NCBI GenBank assembly: GCA_028554755.1
Contig: JAPTOF010000019.1
Location: forward strand, 2,304,001-2,368,000
Direction of reading: 5' to 3'
DNA: 64,000 bases
Source: Cordia subcordata
Lineage: Eukaryota > Streptophyta > Magnoliopsida > Boraginales > Cordiaceae
Shown: positions 42,960 through 56,200 of the stretch, one piece after another
How the letters are laid out: the number at the start of each line of letters is the position of its first letter
How positions within the stretch are numbered: the first letter of the stretch is position 1
The notes under the pieces: model-generated
Database searches by the model: none
Seen by the model: the letters and a program-made list of their open reading frames with translations, nothing else
Told to the model about the DNA's origin: nothing
Position numbers and translations under genes: made by a program

Positions 42960-45598
42960 CAAAAGTATCTGCAATAGCGCATAAACAAGAGCTCGCCAGG
43001 AACAGCTCAAGAAACCCTAAAAATTTTGTACATTCCAAAAAGTTAAAAAAAAAAACAAAAAAAAAACAGAAAAACAAAGTGAAAGCACGCTAGTTGTTAT
43101 TTTCATATCAGTATATTTTTATGGTGCTTTCTGCTTTGGTATGTTTCAAGAGATTGTTCCTTCTATAAAGCAAAGGTTCTTTTCTTTGTGCAAGTATAAG
43201 ATTATTATTGGATTTACATGTATGTATGTATATAATGTGTGTGTATATATATATATAGGTAGTACTGTGTCAGGAGGGAGTGTTGAATTAATAAAAGCCC
43301 AGATGGGGTAATATGAACCGAGGGGGCGGCTTTGGGGTGGATGCGTGTCGAGTTACGACTGGTTGGCGTACTATGCAGTCGATGGTGTAGCGTTTTGCGC
43401 CACAGGCTTCGACGGTTGTCGAGGGATGCTAGTGGGTCCCACGTACTTATGCCTATCTCATTCTTCTCTCGCCGGCGCTCTCTTTTTTTTTTTCCCTCTT
43501 TTCCACGTTTTTGCTCTTTTCATCAGACTTAGTACTACGTTTTGCTCGTAGCCACGCACATACTATGTTTTACAAGGGACACATGCCCTGCAATGTTGGC
43601 TTGTTTGATTGTTGCACATCACTGAGGACTCAAGCATTCCTATTGATGGTTGCCAGCTTATCAAGTTTCATGCATGTTTAATGTTCGCTACTGATCACCG
43701 TCGAAATCGATTGTTAAATTATAAAATCGGTCACTAAACAATATTACTCTTGTATAATTTTGTTCACTTTAATAAATATTTTGATTCATTTTTTAAAAAA
43801 AAAAAAGAAAGAAAGTTTCATGCATGAGGTCAACCCATAGAAAAGTTTCGGGAGAGCTATGCATTTTGCTGGGGGGGGGGGGTTATAGACAAAATAACCT
43901 ATTATTCTCTTGTTTTTAAGAATTCCAGGATTTAATGTCTTCTTATTCTTATTCTTGCTTTCAAGATGTTACCTGATTAAGTTGACTTTTTCCCACTTGA
44001 TTGACCAAAAAGGGGGTAGGGGGGAAAATATCCTTTCCCTTTTAGGCCCTCCGGAACCATTGATCTGCTTGTGAGGTAGTGGACTCATAAGATGCAACAT
44101 TCTTTTTATTATAAAATGAATGTAAAATAAAATATTTCTCTCCTTATGTTACGTTTAATTATGCTTTTTTGTCCTTGTGACATTCTGATTTCAACATATC
44201 TTGCAAGTCCATTTACTAATAGAAGAATCACTATGCATCTTAGTGGAACGCACAACGTAATATTCTTCTTTTTGACATCACGAATTATACTAAAACTGTA
44301 TCAATTTTATGCATTAGGGATAAGAAGGTGAAAATAAGAGACATGATGGATGAGACTAGGGATAATTTTTGTAATTTATAGAAAATGAAAATTAAAGAAA
44401 AAAATATTAATAAGCTAACAAATAACACGTCGATGTTGATAAGCTAATGGTATAAAAAGTAAGAAAAAAAAGCAAGGTCATGCAAAGCTGAGTCAAGGTC
44501 TTATTTCAAGTTTGAATTATGATCCACATATTCTATATCTTTATCTATTTCTTGTTTACATTTCTTTTGGACATGTTTTTGTCCAAAAGTTTAATGCTTT
44601 CCAAATTATGGAAAAGCTCTTATAACAATCTGAATGAATAAGTTACTTATTATATAAGTCGCTAGAGAACAGAAAAGAGACAAGACCTGCTCATTTTTTA
44701 ACTTAAAAGTGCATGCATGCGTCCCCTTACCTTTTTTTTTTTTTGGTAGTTTATTTCAACTGCTTAATAAGTAACTTGTTCAGTTGGTCTCACCAACTTA
44801 TACATACTCTTAAACACCCTTTAAATTCTATTGTTGCTTAGTTGTTCATAGTTTCTCTGTTGACAATAATTAATTATTTTCTCCGTCTCTTTAAACTATG
44901 GTGCCCTCGGGGGAAAAAAAAAGAGGAAGCGATAGGGTTAATTTTGGCAGAAACAAGTTTAACTTGATTTACGAGAAAGAATTTTAAAAAGCCAGGACAT
45001 TAAAATCTCAAAAGAAAAAAGAAAAAAAAAATCGTGCTGGAAAATGCCAGGAAGTATTAGAATTTTAGAATTTAACCCAAAAGAATGTTACGAATTTCAT
45101 GTCATGATATGTCCATCTTTGCTTGTTGGAATTTAAGATAATTGTAACGCGCCCCTCTGTACCGCTGAAGCCTTTAACATGCCTATTGATATCAACATGG
45201 CGCACTCATGATACCAAGCAACTTCCAGAGAACATCCAATGACAATATAACGTTTGGAGTCTCACATCAGCATGACTCAGCAAATGGAAAAACTTCCAAA
45301 GAAAAGAAAAAAGAAAGAAAATAGTAGGGGTTTTGGTCTGCGATATTGGTAATTGACCAAAGAGAAGGTCTTTCAAAATCCCTTAGTTTCTTTCTCTTTC
45401 ATTTTTCTAGAATCTGACAATCCGTATCATATCTAATCCAGCTTCTAACCTTTATGTATTAATATTAAAAGTAAATCCAACCTATTAAATTATATCACTC
45501 AATCCAAAAAACGTGCATCGCACACTTTTTTTTCTTTTCTTTTTTTTTACATTACTTATTCATCTTACTTTTTTTTTTCTCTCCCTTCTCTCGCCCTA

Positions 45599-46047
45599 AT
45601 ACTATGTTTGGATTGAGGAGAATGAAAGGCAGAGAATAGATTGGGAAGGATTTACACATCCTTTCCCTTATTTGGGTAGAAAAGATTTGAAAAGATGAGA
45701 TTAAGAGGGATTGGTCTAATCCCTTTATTTCCTTTAATATTGATCCTCCCAAATTGGGAGGAAATAGAGGGAGATAATTTTTTTTAATTGTAATGACTTT
45801 TTTTATCTTTTATTTATGTTTAAATATAAAAATAATAAAGGGTATAAATGTCAATTTAAATATAGAATTCATCCATCCTTTCCTTTTATTTCGATGCAAA
45901 CAAGACCAACTTACAATCCTTTATAAACTTTTTCTTTACAAATTTTTTTCAATCCAAACAAGAATTAATCTTTTTCTCTCTTTTCTTTTATAATCTTATC
46001 TTTTCTTTCCTTTATTAAACTCTCCCCATTGAATCCAAACAAAGGGT
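45599..46047. mobile_element. Candidate MITE
   Basis: Left end ACTATGTTTGGATTGAGGAG; complement of the right end ACCCTTTGTTTGGATTCAAT. The interior has repeated GGGATTGG/AAGGAT and CAATCCAAACAAG words. The TIRs are short and the target duplication was not found. Confidence 0.45.
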
Positions 46048-46089
46048 AAGTGTTCAAAGAGACCTAAACTCATATGTCGAGTTGAAGCA

Positions 46090-46132
46090 TTTTTGGCAAG
46101 CTAAATGCTTCAAGTTGTTAGCTTGCCAAAAA
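46090..46132. other. Perfect 15-bp stem hairpin
   Basis: TTTTTGGCAAGCTAA (46090-46104) and TTAGCTTGCCAAAAA (46118-46132) are exact complements around a 13-base loop. The pairing does not extend well beyond this. It is too short for a normal plant microRNA precursor. Confidence 0.7.
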
Positions 46133-48526
46133 CTTGTGAAGAAGTGAGACGATTACATACTCTATCGCTAGGTCTCGTACGAGATTCCGGAAATTATTTG
46201 TTTTTTTTTCCTCTCATTGTATCGAACAAGCTGTAAAATTTGGAGTTTTATGAAGTGGTCCCTTTGTTGTTCAAATTTACCTACTATCTTCACTTGTATA
46301 AATCTCTCACATGGTACAAGAAAATTTAGGGAATCACGGGCACAGGTGTCGGGCAGCTATGGAGCATTTAGATTAAAATACATATATAGTACAGATTAAA
46401 CTGTTCATAGTATCCTTACTTTTATTCCATTACCAAGCTTTTCATTTGGGACCATTAAACACGAATCCAAAAAGTATGTGATTTGCAAATTAAACTAAAC
46501 AATAAATAAATAAACAAAAGAGCGCAAGAAACCCAAGCATTAATTTGAAAATTTCTAATATTTTTCTTCTTTTTGCTGTTAGTGGTGCGAGGGCAAAGCA
46601 TAAATCACGTAAAAAGCAGTCAGACTTGAGATCCTATACCCTGTCGCTTGAGAAGAAAAATATTCATAATTATTGCTACTTAATTAGCGACAACCTTAAA
46701 CGTATTTATGCGTTCCATTTGGAGTGTGGCAGACATTTCACTTCCATTTTTCTTTGGTCAAGAAAATTTCCCTTCGTCGTTTGTATACGTCCATGCATTT
46801 ACAAAAAATCATATTAATTAGACAACTTTCTCTAGTAAAGATGAGTAGCTATATATCTAGCCTATAACCTACACCTCTCTTTATAAACGAAAAGAAAAAA
46901 GAAAAGCGAAAGCAATTTGAAGGTTTCGTTACATACGTAGGAATATGCAATAATGGTCATTTCAGATTTTCATTTTGATGACTTTGTGTTTATGTACTGC
47001 ATCATCCTAATCTTCTCCAAGAGTCTCATTTTCATTCTCTCTATGCACTAAGGAACTATCATTTGTGTGAAAATGAAACCAAGTAGTAGTAGAAGGAATA
47101 GCCTATGACATCTTATATGGTGATTTTATGTTTATAATTTTCTCAGACGTGTAACTCTACTTTGGGCTTTTGTATAGAATTGAGACGAGCCAGTCAATTA
47201 ATGAGAATAGAGATAGGTCACGAGCTGACATAGAGGTGAGTAAACTAGCAAGAAGAGAAATGCCTTACACGTAAAATTGAAAGACGTGACTTAATCAAAA
47301 CCTCGATTCTAATACACATCATGACGAAAGAAAAATATAAAATTTCATTTGCAAATCAACTAATAGCAGGAGAATAGCCCAAACATTTTGTACGGTAACT
47401 TTCAACTTTATTTCAATTTTTAATGTGGCAAATAAACGTCTTCTTACCCTGAGACAAAATTCTTTATTCTATCGATTACTCCATTGAATTCCTACCTAAA
47501 CTCATTCAATAATACCAAATCCAATCTAAGACCTCTTACACCATCATTCATTAGGTTTAGACAGTTGTCGCCTTCGCATGGGTCTTGTTAGACAATTTCT
47601 TTTGGTCAAAGAGCAAGTCACCTTGTGACATGAGGACCAGGGGCAGTAAATACATGTAAAGAGCAGACAGTACTATGCCCATCTCATTTATGATCAAGCC
47701 CTTTGGGGCACACAATCTCAAGATTTACAAATATTATTTGAATTTTAATTGATTTGTAACAGGCAGTACAATGCGTTACTATGTTATGGAATTCATAGTG
47801 ATAGAATAGATCCAATACTATAACTCTTATTAAGGTATAGCTTGCCTTGAACATCATAAGGGAAAAAAGAAAGATCTACAAATATTGCTACTTGGTGAAG
47901 AATATTCTTCACATGGGTTATAGAGAAGTATATGATAATATGACTGATTAAAAGATGTAAAAAAGATATTTAATATAGGTTTAAAATTTCCGTCAAGAAA
48001 TTCTACTTTTAAATTTAGTTCGAACAATCACTCAATCAGACGTCATCAATTCAAACGTCCAACCAAATCATTCCGTAGTCTCACGGGCAAGAGGAAAAAA
48101 TTGCCGAAAGAAAACAAACAAGTATCAACCCAAGATTATTGGTCCTGTTCTTAACGGAATTCTTCTTTTGATAAATGCATACCTTTACCTAAGAAGGGAA
48201 CATGAGAAAATGTCATTACTCATTCTAGGTGGAAAGAGTTCACGTGGGAAGTGGGCATAGTTCAAGGCAAAAGCTCTTTCCTTTTCCCATTTGCCAATTG
48301 CTTTTATGATAAGCGAATTGAAGCATCAATATAGTTGCCTGTCGATTCCTGTTATATCATCAGCTGCTACTTATCTTTCCTTTCTACATTTGAATAATGT
48401 TCGCATGAATATAGCTGTCTGTTATGTCAACTATTTGTTTTTTCTCTATATATTTGAATAATGTATGAATATAGATGCCTATCAATCGGTTACTTGTGTT
48501 TATTTTCCGGAAGAAAATAATTAGGC

Positions 48527-49133
48527 CCCTCGTTTTTAAGTGTTAGACCAAAAAAATTTTCCAATTCTTTTTCTTTTTCCCCTCTTCCTATGTCCTTTTG
48601 CAAGTTAAAGTCAATGGAAAAGTTAACTACCTTCACAAAATACCTTTTATATCCTTAATGAGAAAAATAACATAACCAAAAAATCCTTTATTTTTTATTT
48701 TTATTTTAATTTGCATGACTAATTCCATACTTTAGTTACTACAAAAATTAAAAAGAAATAAAAAATTTCCCAATGATCATATTATCATTCGCAAAGTTTC
48801 AATTTTTTTTGAAGAGAAAAAGGAAAAAACAAATATCTTTAATTACTTTTTCATTTTTATTTTTTATTTTTAAAATAAAAGAATAGTAAATTAACTAAAT
48901 ATTTTTTATTAATTAGAAGTAAAAATAACAAATTATGTTTATAGAGTCTTTTCCTTTATTGAAATATAAAAATGAAGAATATATATATTGTATCTTGTCA
49001 TTGGCTTATTAAGGGTATATAAATAGTATTTTCTAAAGATACTTAACTACTCCGTTAAGTTTAGCCAATAGAGGCGCTTAGGAAGAGAAAAAGAAAAATT
49101 GGAGGACTTGTTTGGTCAACCACTTAAAAACAA
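48527..49133. mobile_element. TIR element of about 600 bp
   Basis: The left end GGCCCCTCGTTTTTAAGTGT...TAGACCAAA and the complement of the right end CAAGTCCTTTGTTTTTAAGT...TTGACCAAA align. The pairing continues through CCAATT.TTTTTCTTTTTC, CTCTTCCTA and a TTAACTACTT...TATATCCTTAAT region, more than 100 bases per arm. AT-rich non-coding interior. Confidence 0.6.
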
Positions 49134-49778
49134 AGGACTTGAATGTCTTTTTTCCGTTTAATTTCTACATTATTTGTATATGTATATGGACCCCTTATAG
49201 TTTAAAAATTTTCCAAATATGATGTTTAATCTCAGTGATCATAAAGAAATTATAATACGAGAATTTCTATAGCACAAAAAAGTTGGATGTACTTCTAAAA
49301 TTTTAGTGATCATAAAGAAGTTTGCAGTGATTTACACCAATTACAACAAAATGTTAAATATCGGCTTGTGAGATCTGGATATTCAAGGAAGTGCCATTAG
49401 ACGATCTTACGTTGTGTGCTCATCCTCAAATATTTCTCTTTTAGTGGATCCATGTGCAAGTTTTTTGTCCTCTCACACAATTTCCTTTTCTTGGTAGAAA
49501 ACTTCACTAGGGATCGAAATTTTCAAATCTTAATCATTGATTGGGTGAGACTAAAGGGGGGGGGGGTATGATTTCCTGGATTTCGTGCCACGTTGGAATT
49601 AAAAAAACCTTAATATAGGCTAGTCTCAAACTTCGATAATAGATAACGAGTGTGTGCTTAATCACGTTATTATTATCATCGATAGGTGGGGTTAGTAATT
49701 TACATATATATTATATCTAACCTATCCGCCTGGGTGCACTAAAATAGGACAACGTTGTCTGCCATCGGACGACCAAAA

Positions 49779-49781
<3 letters not shown>

Positions 49782-49821
<40 letters not shown>
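49782..49821. repeat. (TA)n microsatellite
   Basis: Perfect TA alternation for about 40 bases. Confidence 0.95.
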
Positions 49822-49822
<1 letters not shown>

Positions 49823-51991
49823 CTAAAATAGGATATTATTTGATTAAATTATGGTTTTTCCAACCCTAATATCCTCGAGAAACCTCAATCGTGCAAAGGT
49901 TTTGGTCATGCTTTGAATCGCACAATGCCCTGAATTGAATTCGTTGGGAGATGATTGGTTAGAAAGGATCAACCGCATTTCCATGCCAAAATCTAATGTG
50001 AAATACTTTGAAGTAAGAGTAATACATTTTTCACCTCAATCTAGAAATAGTATTGGTGTGTTTATTTATTATATTAATAAAAGAAGATGAAAAATAAACA
50101 AAAGATTAACGACATATGTAGTCACTCAAATTTTTACTTCTGCTTCTACATTTAAAAAAGAAAAAAAGGAAAAAACAAACTAGTACTCTAGTTGGCTGAT
50201 CTATAATTTAATTATTGAAAATATTTCCATAATTGAGCTTGAGAATCAAGTGCTTATAAGATTCAGACTTCTCAGATAAGAAAATATTTGGGGTCACATT
50301 TACTTGAAAAGGGAAACTATAGTTTGATTATGTAAATAAAGACTACCATTTTTTCTCAAAATATGCTTCTCGACCGTTTGGAAGCTCTGAAGATTCAGGT
50401 AAGAAGTGAATAAAGACGCTCGTCCCGTTATGTTACGAGTGAGATCGAACTGTGTACTTATAATTTAGAACAGCCATGGACATAAATTCAGAAGTTTGGG
50501 CCACATAAGTGCTCCAAAAATGATGATATGCGGCTTTTGGTGAAGTCCAAATCATAAGCTACTTGAGCCCGGCACGTTCCGGCATATCCATGCCCGTACA
50601 GCCTCGGCCTCAATATTCTGAAAATAAGACGAGGAACCTCACAGTGGCCATGAAACTGTCTTCTTCTTTTTCATTTTTCAAACATTTCCACCCTGTGAGA
50701 GAGACATTTCCAACTTCTCTCAACGTTGACTGAAAGTGCATGCTCCTCTCAGCGTGGAAAGTAACAATGTCAAAAGTGGAGTGGGCAGGATTTAGAAAAA
50801 CGGTTTGCCATAAATACAAATGGTTTAGATCTTCATTGTTTTATGCAGTGGTGGAGCTACATTCAATTGCACCTCCTGACTTATTAAAAAATATATATTA
50901 TGTGTTTATTTTTATATCTACTCTAACTTTAGTAATGGACCCCCCCCCTCTCGTTGAGACTTGTTGGTGACAATGATTGGAGATCTACTCTGAGAGCTAT
51001 CTTGAAAAATTATAGTGTGTTTGATGACTTAGAATTTCATATGTTTTTACGTAATAAAATTTTCTTTTATTCATATTTATGTGTTCTATGACTGTGATAT
51101 GTTTTATCATAATTTGAATTCTATCTATAGTTTGTTATTTATTGAATAAGGCATCAATATTAATAGATACATTTTTTGGGAAAAAAAATGGATCTCTAAG
51201 CAACATTTTTTCTCTAGAACTAATGAAATAGATATTCAATTGTGAATCTTATAAATTTATCATTTTTTTTGTGATAAAAGAAATTCAGATGGTAGAGTTC
51301 GACTACTCGTACATCTGAGAAATTACTAATGTATACCACGTCTCCTATATTGTGTGTCAGCTAAGTTGAGGTCACTCAATCCAGGATAAAAGACTGGATT
51401 GAAACCTGAATCATGAGCAGTATTTGTCTTCAGTTCTTCCTGCTGGAGATCTCTGAGAGACATCTTGTAGATTTATCATAGTATCATAAGTTGATGGCTT
51501 AGACAGTTGTCTGTCCATCCATGGTTTCCATGGCGTTGACTGCATTGTTGTCATGCTAAACCATAAAGTCCACGATACATTTCCACGAATTCAAGCTATC
51601 ATGCATGCTATACTGTAAATATTTTTCTAATTAAGAGAAGATAGGTTGGGGTGTCTACAGGAACATGAACGAATCTAATTTCGAGCTAGCTAGTTTTCTC
51701 TTTAATTGCTTCGAGAAAGCTTTTGTTTGCAGAAAACTATGCTCTGAATTACAGTGAAAAATGCATGTTTTTATTGTATTCATATTGTTTATATGTATAG
51801 TGAGATACAAAAAGAGAAATTATATATATATATGAGAGAGTAGTTAACTTTTGTTGTTTAGAAATCAACCAATAACAATGTTACATCCATACATGTGACG
51901 AGCAACTAACAAAGCTAATAATTATATGTCACAGAAATTCAGTAGCAAGCGTAGCTAGATTTTGATTGATTCCATTGGCTTAATTAATTTT

Positions 51992-53251
51992 CTAGAAGAC
52001 ATACTCTCCTCCATTATTGAACATATTATTAAGAGTATCGCCTTGGGAAGAACAAGTCGTGGTCGTGGTGGGTTGATTGTGAACTGCTGCAATTTTGCCG
52101 CATTCACTTGGCTGTAATTGTTCCACACGACTAATTGGTTGGTGATGATCATCGAGGGTCCACAAGCCTCCCCACAGCGCATCCAACGGGATCGTGTCCG
52201 GCCAGCTCGCCGACGATGACGCAGCATCTTGATACATGATTGGCATAAACTCCATACTTGGATATCTGAATAGCATCTCTTGCTTGGTTTGTAGCTGATG
52301 ATCATCTGGCATGTGTTGATATTCATTTGTTACTTCTGATTGCGATGAGACCTTAGCAGTAGTGCCGCCATTGGTGATGTCTTCCTGCTGCTGCTGAGGA
52401 TTTTTTCTCTTCATCATCTCCTGCTTTCCTGAAGGCTTTGCCTTCTTGAAGTGAGTCCTCCAGTAATTCTTTATTTCATTATCAGTCCTTCCAGGCAAGT
52501 ATCGAGCTATCGTTGACCATCTGCATTACCATTTCAAGAAATTAAAGTTCATGTATAAAAAATTATTAGTTGAGGTGATAGTGACCTCTTGCCCTCGTAA
52601 ATACATGAACACAAATGTGAATTTTAAGAGTGTATTTATTAGGAGAGTTTGTATTTCACTGCTCCTAACATGATAGAATTAGTCTCAAGTTCAATATAAT
52701 TTAAAATACCATAACTCAAAGCTAAAAAAAGAGCACACACAAAGTATAGGTGTTTCTGCAAGTGCGTGTGTGTGTGAAAGAGAGAGAGAGATGAAGATGC
52801 ATTACTTGTTACCCCACAAGGCATGCAATTCTATGATGATGCCTTCCTCTTGAGGTGTAATACGCCCTCTTTTCAGGCCAGGTCTTAGGTAGTTAACCCA
52901 CCTTAGTCTGCAACTCTTGCTACTCCTATTCAACCCTGAAATTTTAAACAAAAACATCATCAGTTATAACTAATAACAATGATCAACTACAACTAATAGT
53001 ATGCACATGTTTAATTATCATCTAAGAAATTTTTCTTCATATCAGAAGAAAAACACTTGTTTATTATTATTAGTATCTAACCAAATATAACTTTTACCGG
53101 AACACTTGGCCACAGAACTCCATCTACCCTCACCATGCAAGTTTACGTACTCCGTAAGCAACTTATCTTCCTCAGGCGTCCATGGTCCTTTCCTCCACCC
53201 CTGTCCTTGTTCTGCAGCTCTCAACCCCATCATCATCGCCTCCACCATCAT
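51992..53251 (-). CDS. R2R3-MYB transcription factor
   Basis: Three coding exons, complement(join(51992..52520,52806..52935,53098..53251)), give 270 residues; junctions are GT-AG and fall at the two classic R2R3-MYB intron sites. The R2 repeat begins [20 protein letters not shown] and has its three tryptophans (KGPW, GRW, LRW). R3 is [20 protein letters not shown] then [20 protein letters not shown]. The [19 protein letters not shown] and NYWRTHFKK wording is closest, from memory, to the MYB27/MYB48/MYB59 neighbourhood, but I would not fix the subgroup. The rest is a glutamine/serine-rich tail ([29 protein letters not shown]) typical of a regulatory region. The protein should bind MYB-recognition DNA in the nucleus. 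The start could be 53251 or 53236 (second methionine cluster); a frame reaching 53320 runs into TA-repeat DNA and is unlikely. Confidence 0.92.
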
Positions 53252-56200
53252 TTGCACTCCGCACTTTATGCTTATGACAAAAATCACACGTTGCCTTAAC
53301 TTGTATATACATACATACATATATATATATCCTCCTCAATTTACCTTTATAGCTAGTGTCCTTTTCGCACATTAAACTGATGATCTCTCATGCATGAACA
53401 ATACTAATTAAACGCCGTAAAACTCGAGTTCTGCTTCTTCTTTATTACCAAATCGGCCCTTTAATTCTTCTTTTAGTACGTGGCAAGTGTTAATACAGTA
53501 CTGCATTTTGCTTAATTCTTAGCCAATAACTAACAAACAAGTGTAGATTTCTATAAGGGGGATTGCACCTTCTAATTTTCTATAATGGGATGAGACGTTT
53601 CTTCTGACTTAATTAAAAAAATGAAAGAGTATAGATTTTCTATATCTAAGCACCGTACAGCACAACAGGGGGACAAAACATATATGCTTACGATAGTATT
53701 TCCGTGACTGAACATTACAGTAATTTTAACGTTAATCTCTTGAAGCACAATCTTAATGATCAAGTCGTGAAAATTTAAGTGGGTTGGTGATAGTATATGT
53801 CTCCTGGAAAGCGGCTTGTGCTCCAATCATCACATAACAGATGTTCACATACTTGATACAAAGCTGCATGTATTAAGGATAAACAATGTCGGATTATGTT
53901 AATTTTTTAATCAAACTGAAGCTTCTAGGATGCTAATTCTGGTAATGGGGTATTAGAAAATACAAAAGGTGAGGAGACCCATGAGTCACCAAATGGACGC
54001 GTGGGCTGTCTCAGTGTTGAATAACATTTTCAAGAATGTGAAGGGTACGTTTTTATTTGTTTAAAAATCATTAAATAATGGGCAAAATGCCATTTATAGG
54101 TAATGATGTGTATTATGCCACTAATTAAAACTAAGACAAGCTTTTTGAAAAGATGATGAGAGAGTTCAAGATTCTGCGAGGTACAAAAGATCTGGTTCGG
54201 ATCTAAGAAATGATTTGACTCAATAGTGCTTCAAAGTAGAGACCAAAAAGTTGTTGCCTTACCAGTAAGTTATTAATTGAAGTGGTACGTAGCAACTTCA
54301 TCTAGTAAAGAATAGAATACAAGTTCGGATATTAGAATATACACTTATTTGGAGAGTTTTTCTTTAACCGCTCTGGCTCGATAGGAATTAATTTCAAGTT
54401 TAATGTGATTTGTGATATCTTAACTCGAAAAGAAAAAAAAAAAATCGCTGTCTTCTTGCTTTGTAAGTTCCCCTTCAAACTAAACTGGCTGGAAAGCATA
54501 TTAATGTGTGTGCTGCAGACAGAATCATTTATTTCTAATCCTCCAATCTCTAGGAAATGCAGATCATAATCAAACTATAGTTTCTCTCAGAAATTCGACG
54601 ACCATACACGTGTAAGTTAATTTCTAGGATTAAGATTCTTAACTAACAAGTGATATATCTTGTAATCATCTGATTGTTTTACATCTGTAGACTGTAAACA
54701 TCATTGAAAACATTAGCTCAAATTAAAAGTGCTTCTAGAAGTATCAGCTGGTTAATTGTGTGTGTAATTATCGGCTGCTGAGGTTAGCTAAGCATAAAGG
54801 GGTTATGATATGCCCTGACACATCTCCTAAGTACAAGAAGATATCTTGTCTGCAAGATATATCAACAAATGCAATATGTTGTATTGTCGGCTAAAGCCCC
54901 ACTTTGATACGTTGCACAAACATAGGCGAATATCCCATAAACTTCAACAGTAGATATATATAACTCATTTTGTTTGTGTGTGTAATATATATAGACAAAC
55001 GGAGAGAAATAAAAAAGTCTTTTATATTAAATATACAAACAAGAATTTCACAAGGAATGAAACTGTACATTACTTTCTACAATTAAGATTTGGGTCTTCT
55101 CTTAGGCTTAACCAAGTATCCCGTAACAAGCAACCGAGCTATGTAGTAGGTTAGTGTCTAGGGTTTCTAGGTGGTCGATGATCCCCCTTGGGTTCTCTCC
55201 CCTGCCCTTATAGGCGTAGGGATCCCTAAATTGCAGCTCTTTCCCAACCACTATACATGCAGTTCTGAAACGCCTTGATTTCCAACGCATGTAGGAGGAT
55301 TCTTTCCTTTTGCACCATTTTGACTTCATCGGATATGGGCTGCCGCATTGACGCATCCAACAGAGTATGGGCCTGACCCAAGCGGCCACATTGGGCCACA
55401 TTCATATGGGACCAATATAATAATGATAAAAATAAAGTGACATATGTGGGTGCATAACAGACTATGATGCATTGAAGTATATTTTTATTCCGAAACGGAT
55501 ATAATTGATTTTGTCATGATTCTCAGACTCCAGTAATAAAGAATCAACTTTACTTTTTCTTCACTATTTTTCAGGAAAAGCAAATTCGAATTATTCGATT
55601 TTCTAGAATGTACACATAAAATCACCTAGTGATTGCAACTAAATTGTTGATTCCTACCTCAAATGGTTTTGTGGTCCCCCTATTTTACCCTATAACTATC
55701 GACCACTTTAAATTCGAAATTATGCTTTGCTCCATGCATCGTTAAGCGAAGAACTCAGACATTAATCCCTTTGTATTATCCAATGGACGTCCAGAAAAAG
55801 GACTTTCTAATATGCCTTTTACTATTATAAATTAATTATTATGGTTGAAAATCATATTTTATAGTTGTGCTTTAATTGAAAAAGAATCATTAAATCTGTA
55901 CCAGTATAGAATTTCAATCTCCATATGCAAAGCCAACTAAACGGAGTTGTTCTCCCTTAATACGAGAGGATTCTGACCAGGATCCACTTCTCACGTCATA
56001 ATTTAACCGACTTTTTTGTAAAAAGTTTTTAGTTATTCAAAAATTAAAAAAAAAAAAAAAAAACTAGCTAACGGCTATGTAAGGATTGACAAACCGGAGA
56101 TCTTCGTCCGGCGGCCCAACTCTATTGCCCGCTGACCAATTCCTTCAGGCAGATGGTGCGTGGAAGCAACCATGCATGTTGCGGACGGAAGTAAGCTAAT

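Larger units (their letters stand above)
42897..51991. other. Gene-poor region of about 9 kb
   Basis: No supported gene. The first few hundred bases should be the MADS promoter and leader. The rest is AT-rich with G-runs (about 43871-43882 and 49556-49566), a C-run at about 50940-50948, two TIR elements, a perfect hairpin and an AT microsatellite. Short open frames (for example 43332-43551, 46545-46817, 50740-50970) have no recognisable domains. Confidence 0.55.

Noticed and set aside
42897..43010. In-frame extension of the MADS protein through a serine run
   Set aside because: MADS proteins start at MGRG; the extension is the (CTT)n leader microsatellite.
43332..43551. Two overlapping short frames upstream of the MADS gene
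   Set aside because: Cysteine/arginine-rich or hydrophobic run with no domain; likely promoter DNA.
46083..46140. MicroRNA precursor at the 15-bp hairpin
   Set aside because: The stem is shorter than the roughly 21-bp duplex a plant microRNA needs.
53252..53320. In-frame extension of the MYB N-terminus
   Set aside because: It would translate TA-repeat promoter-like DNA; methionines nearer the R2 repeat are better starts.
55108..55401. 97-codon minus-strand open frame in a GC-richer patch
   Set aside because: No domain, no start context and no splice partners; more likely a decayed transposon piece.
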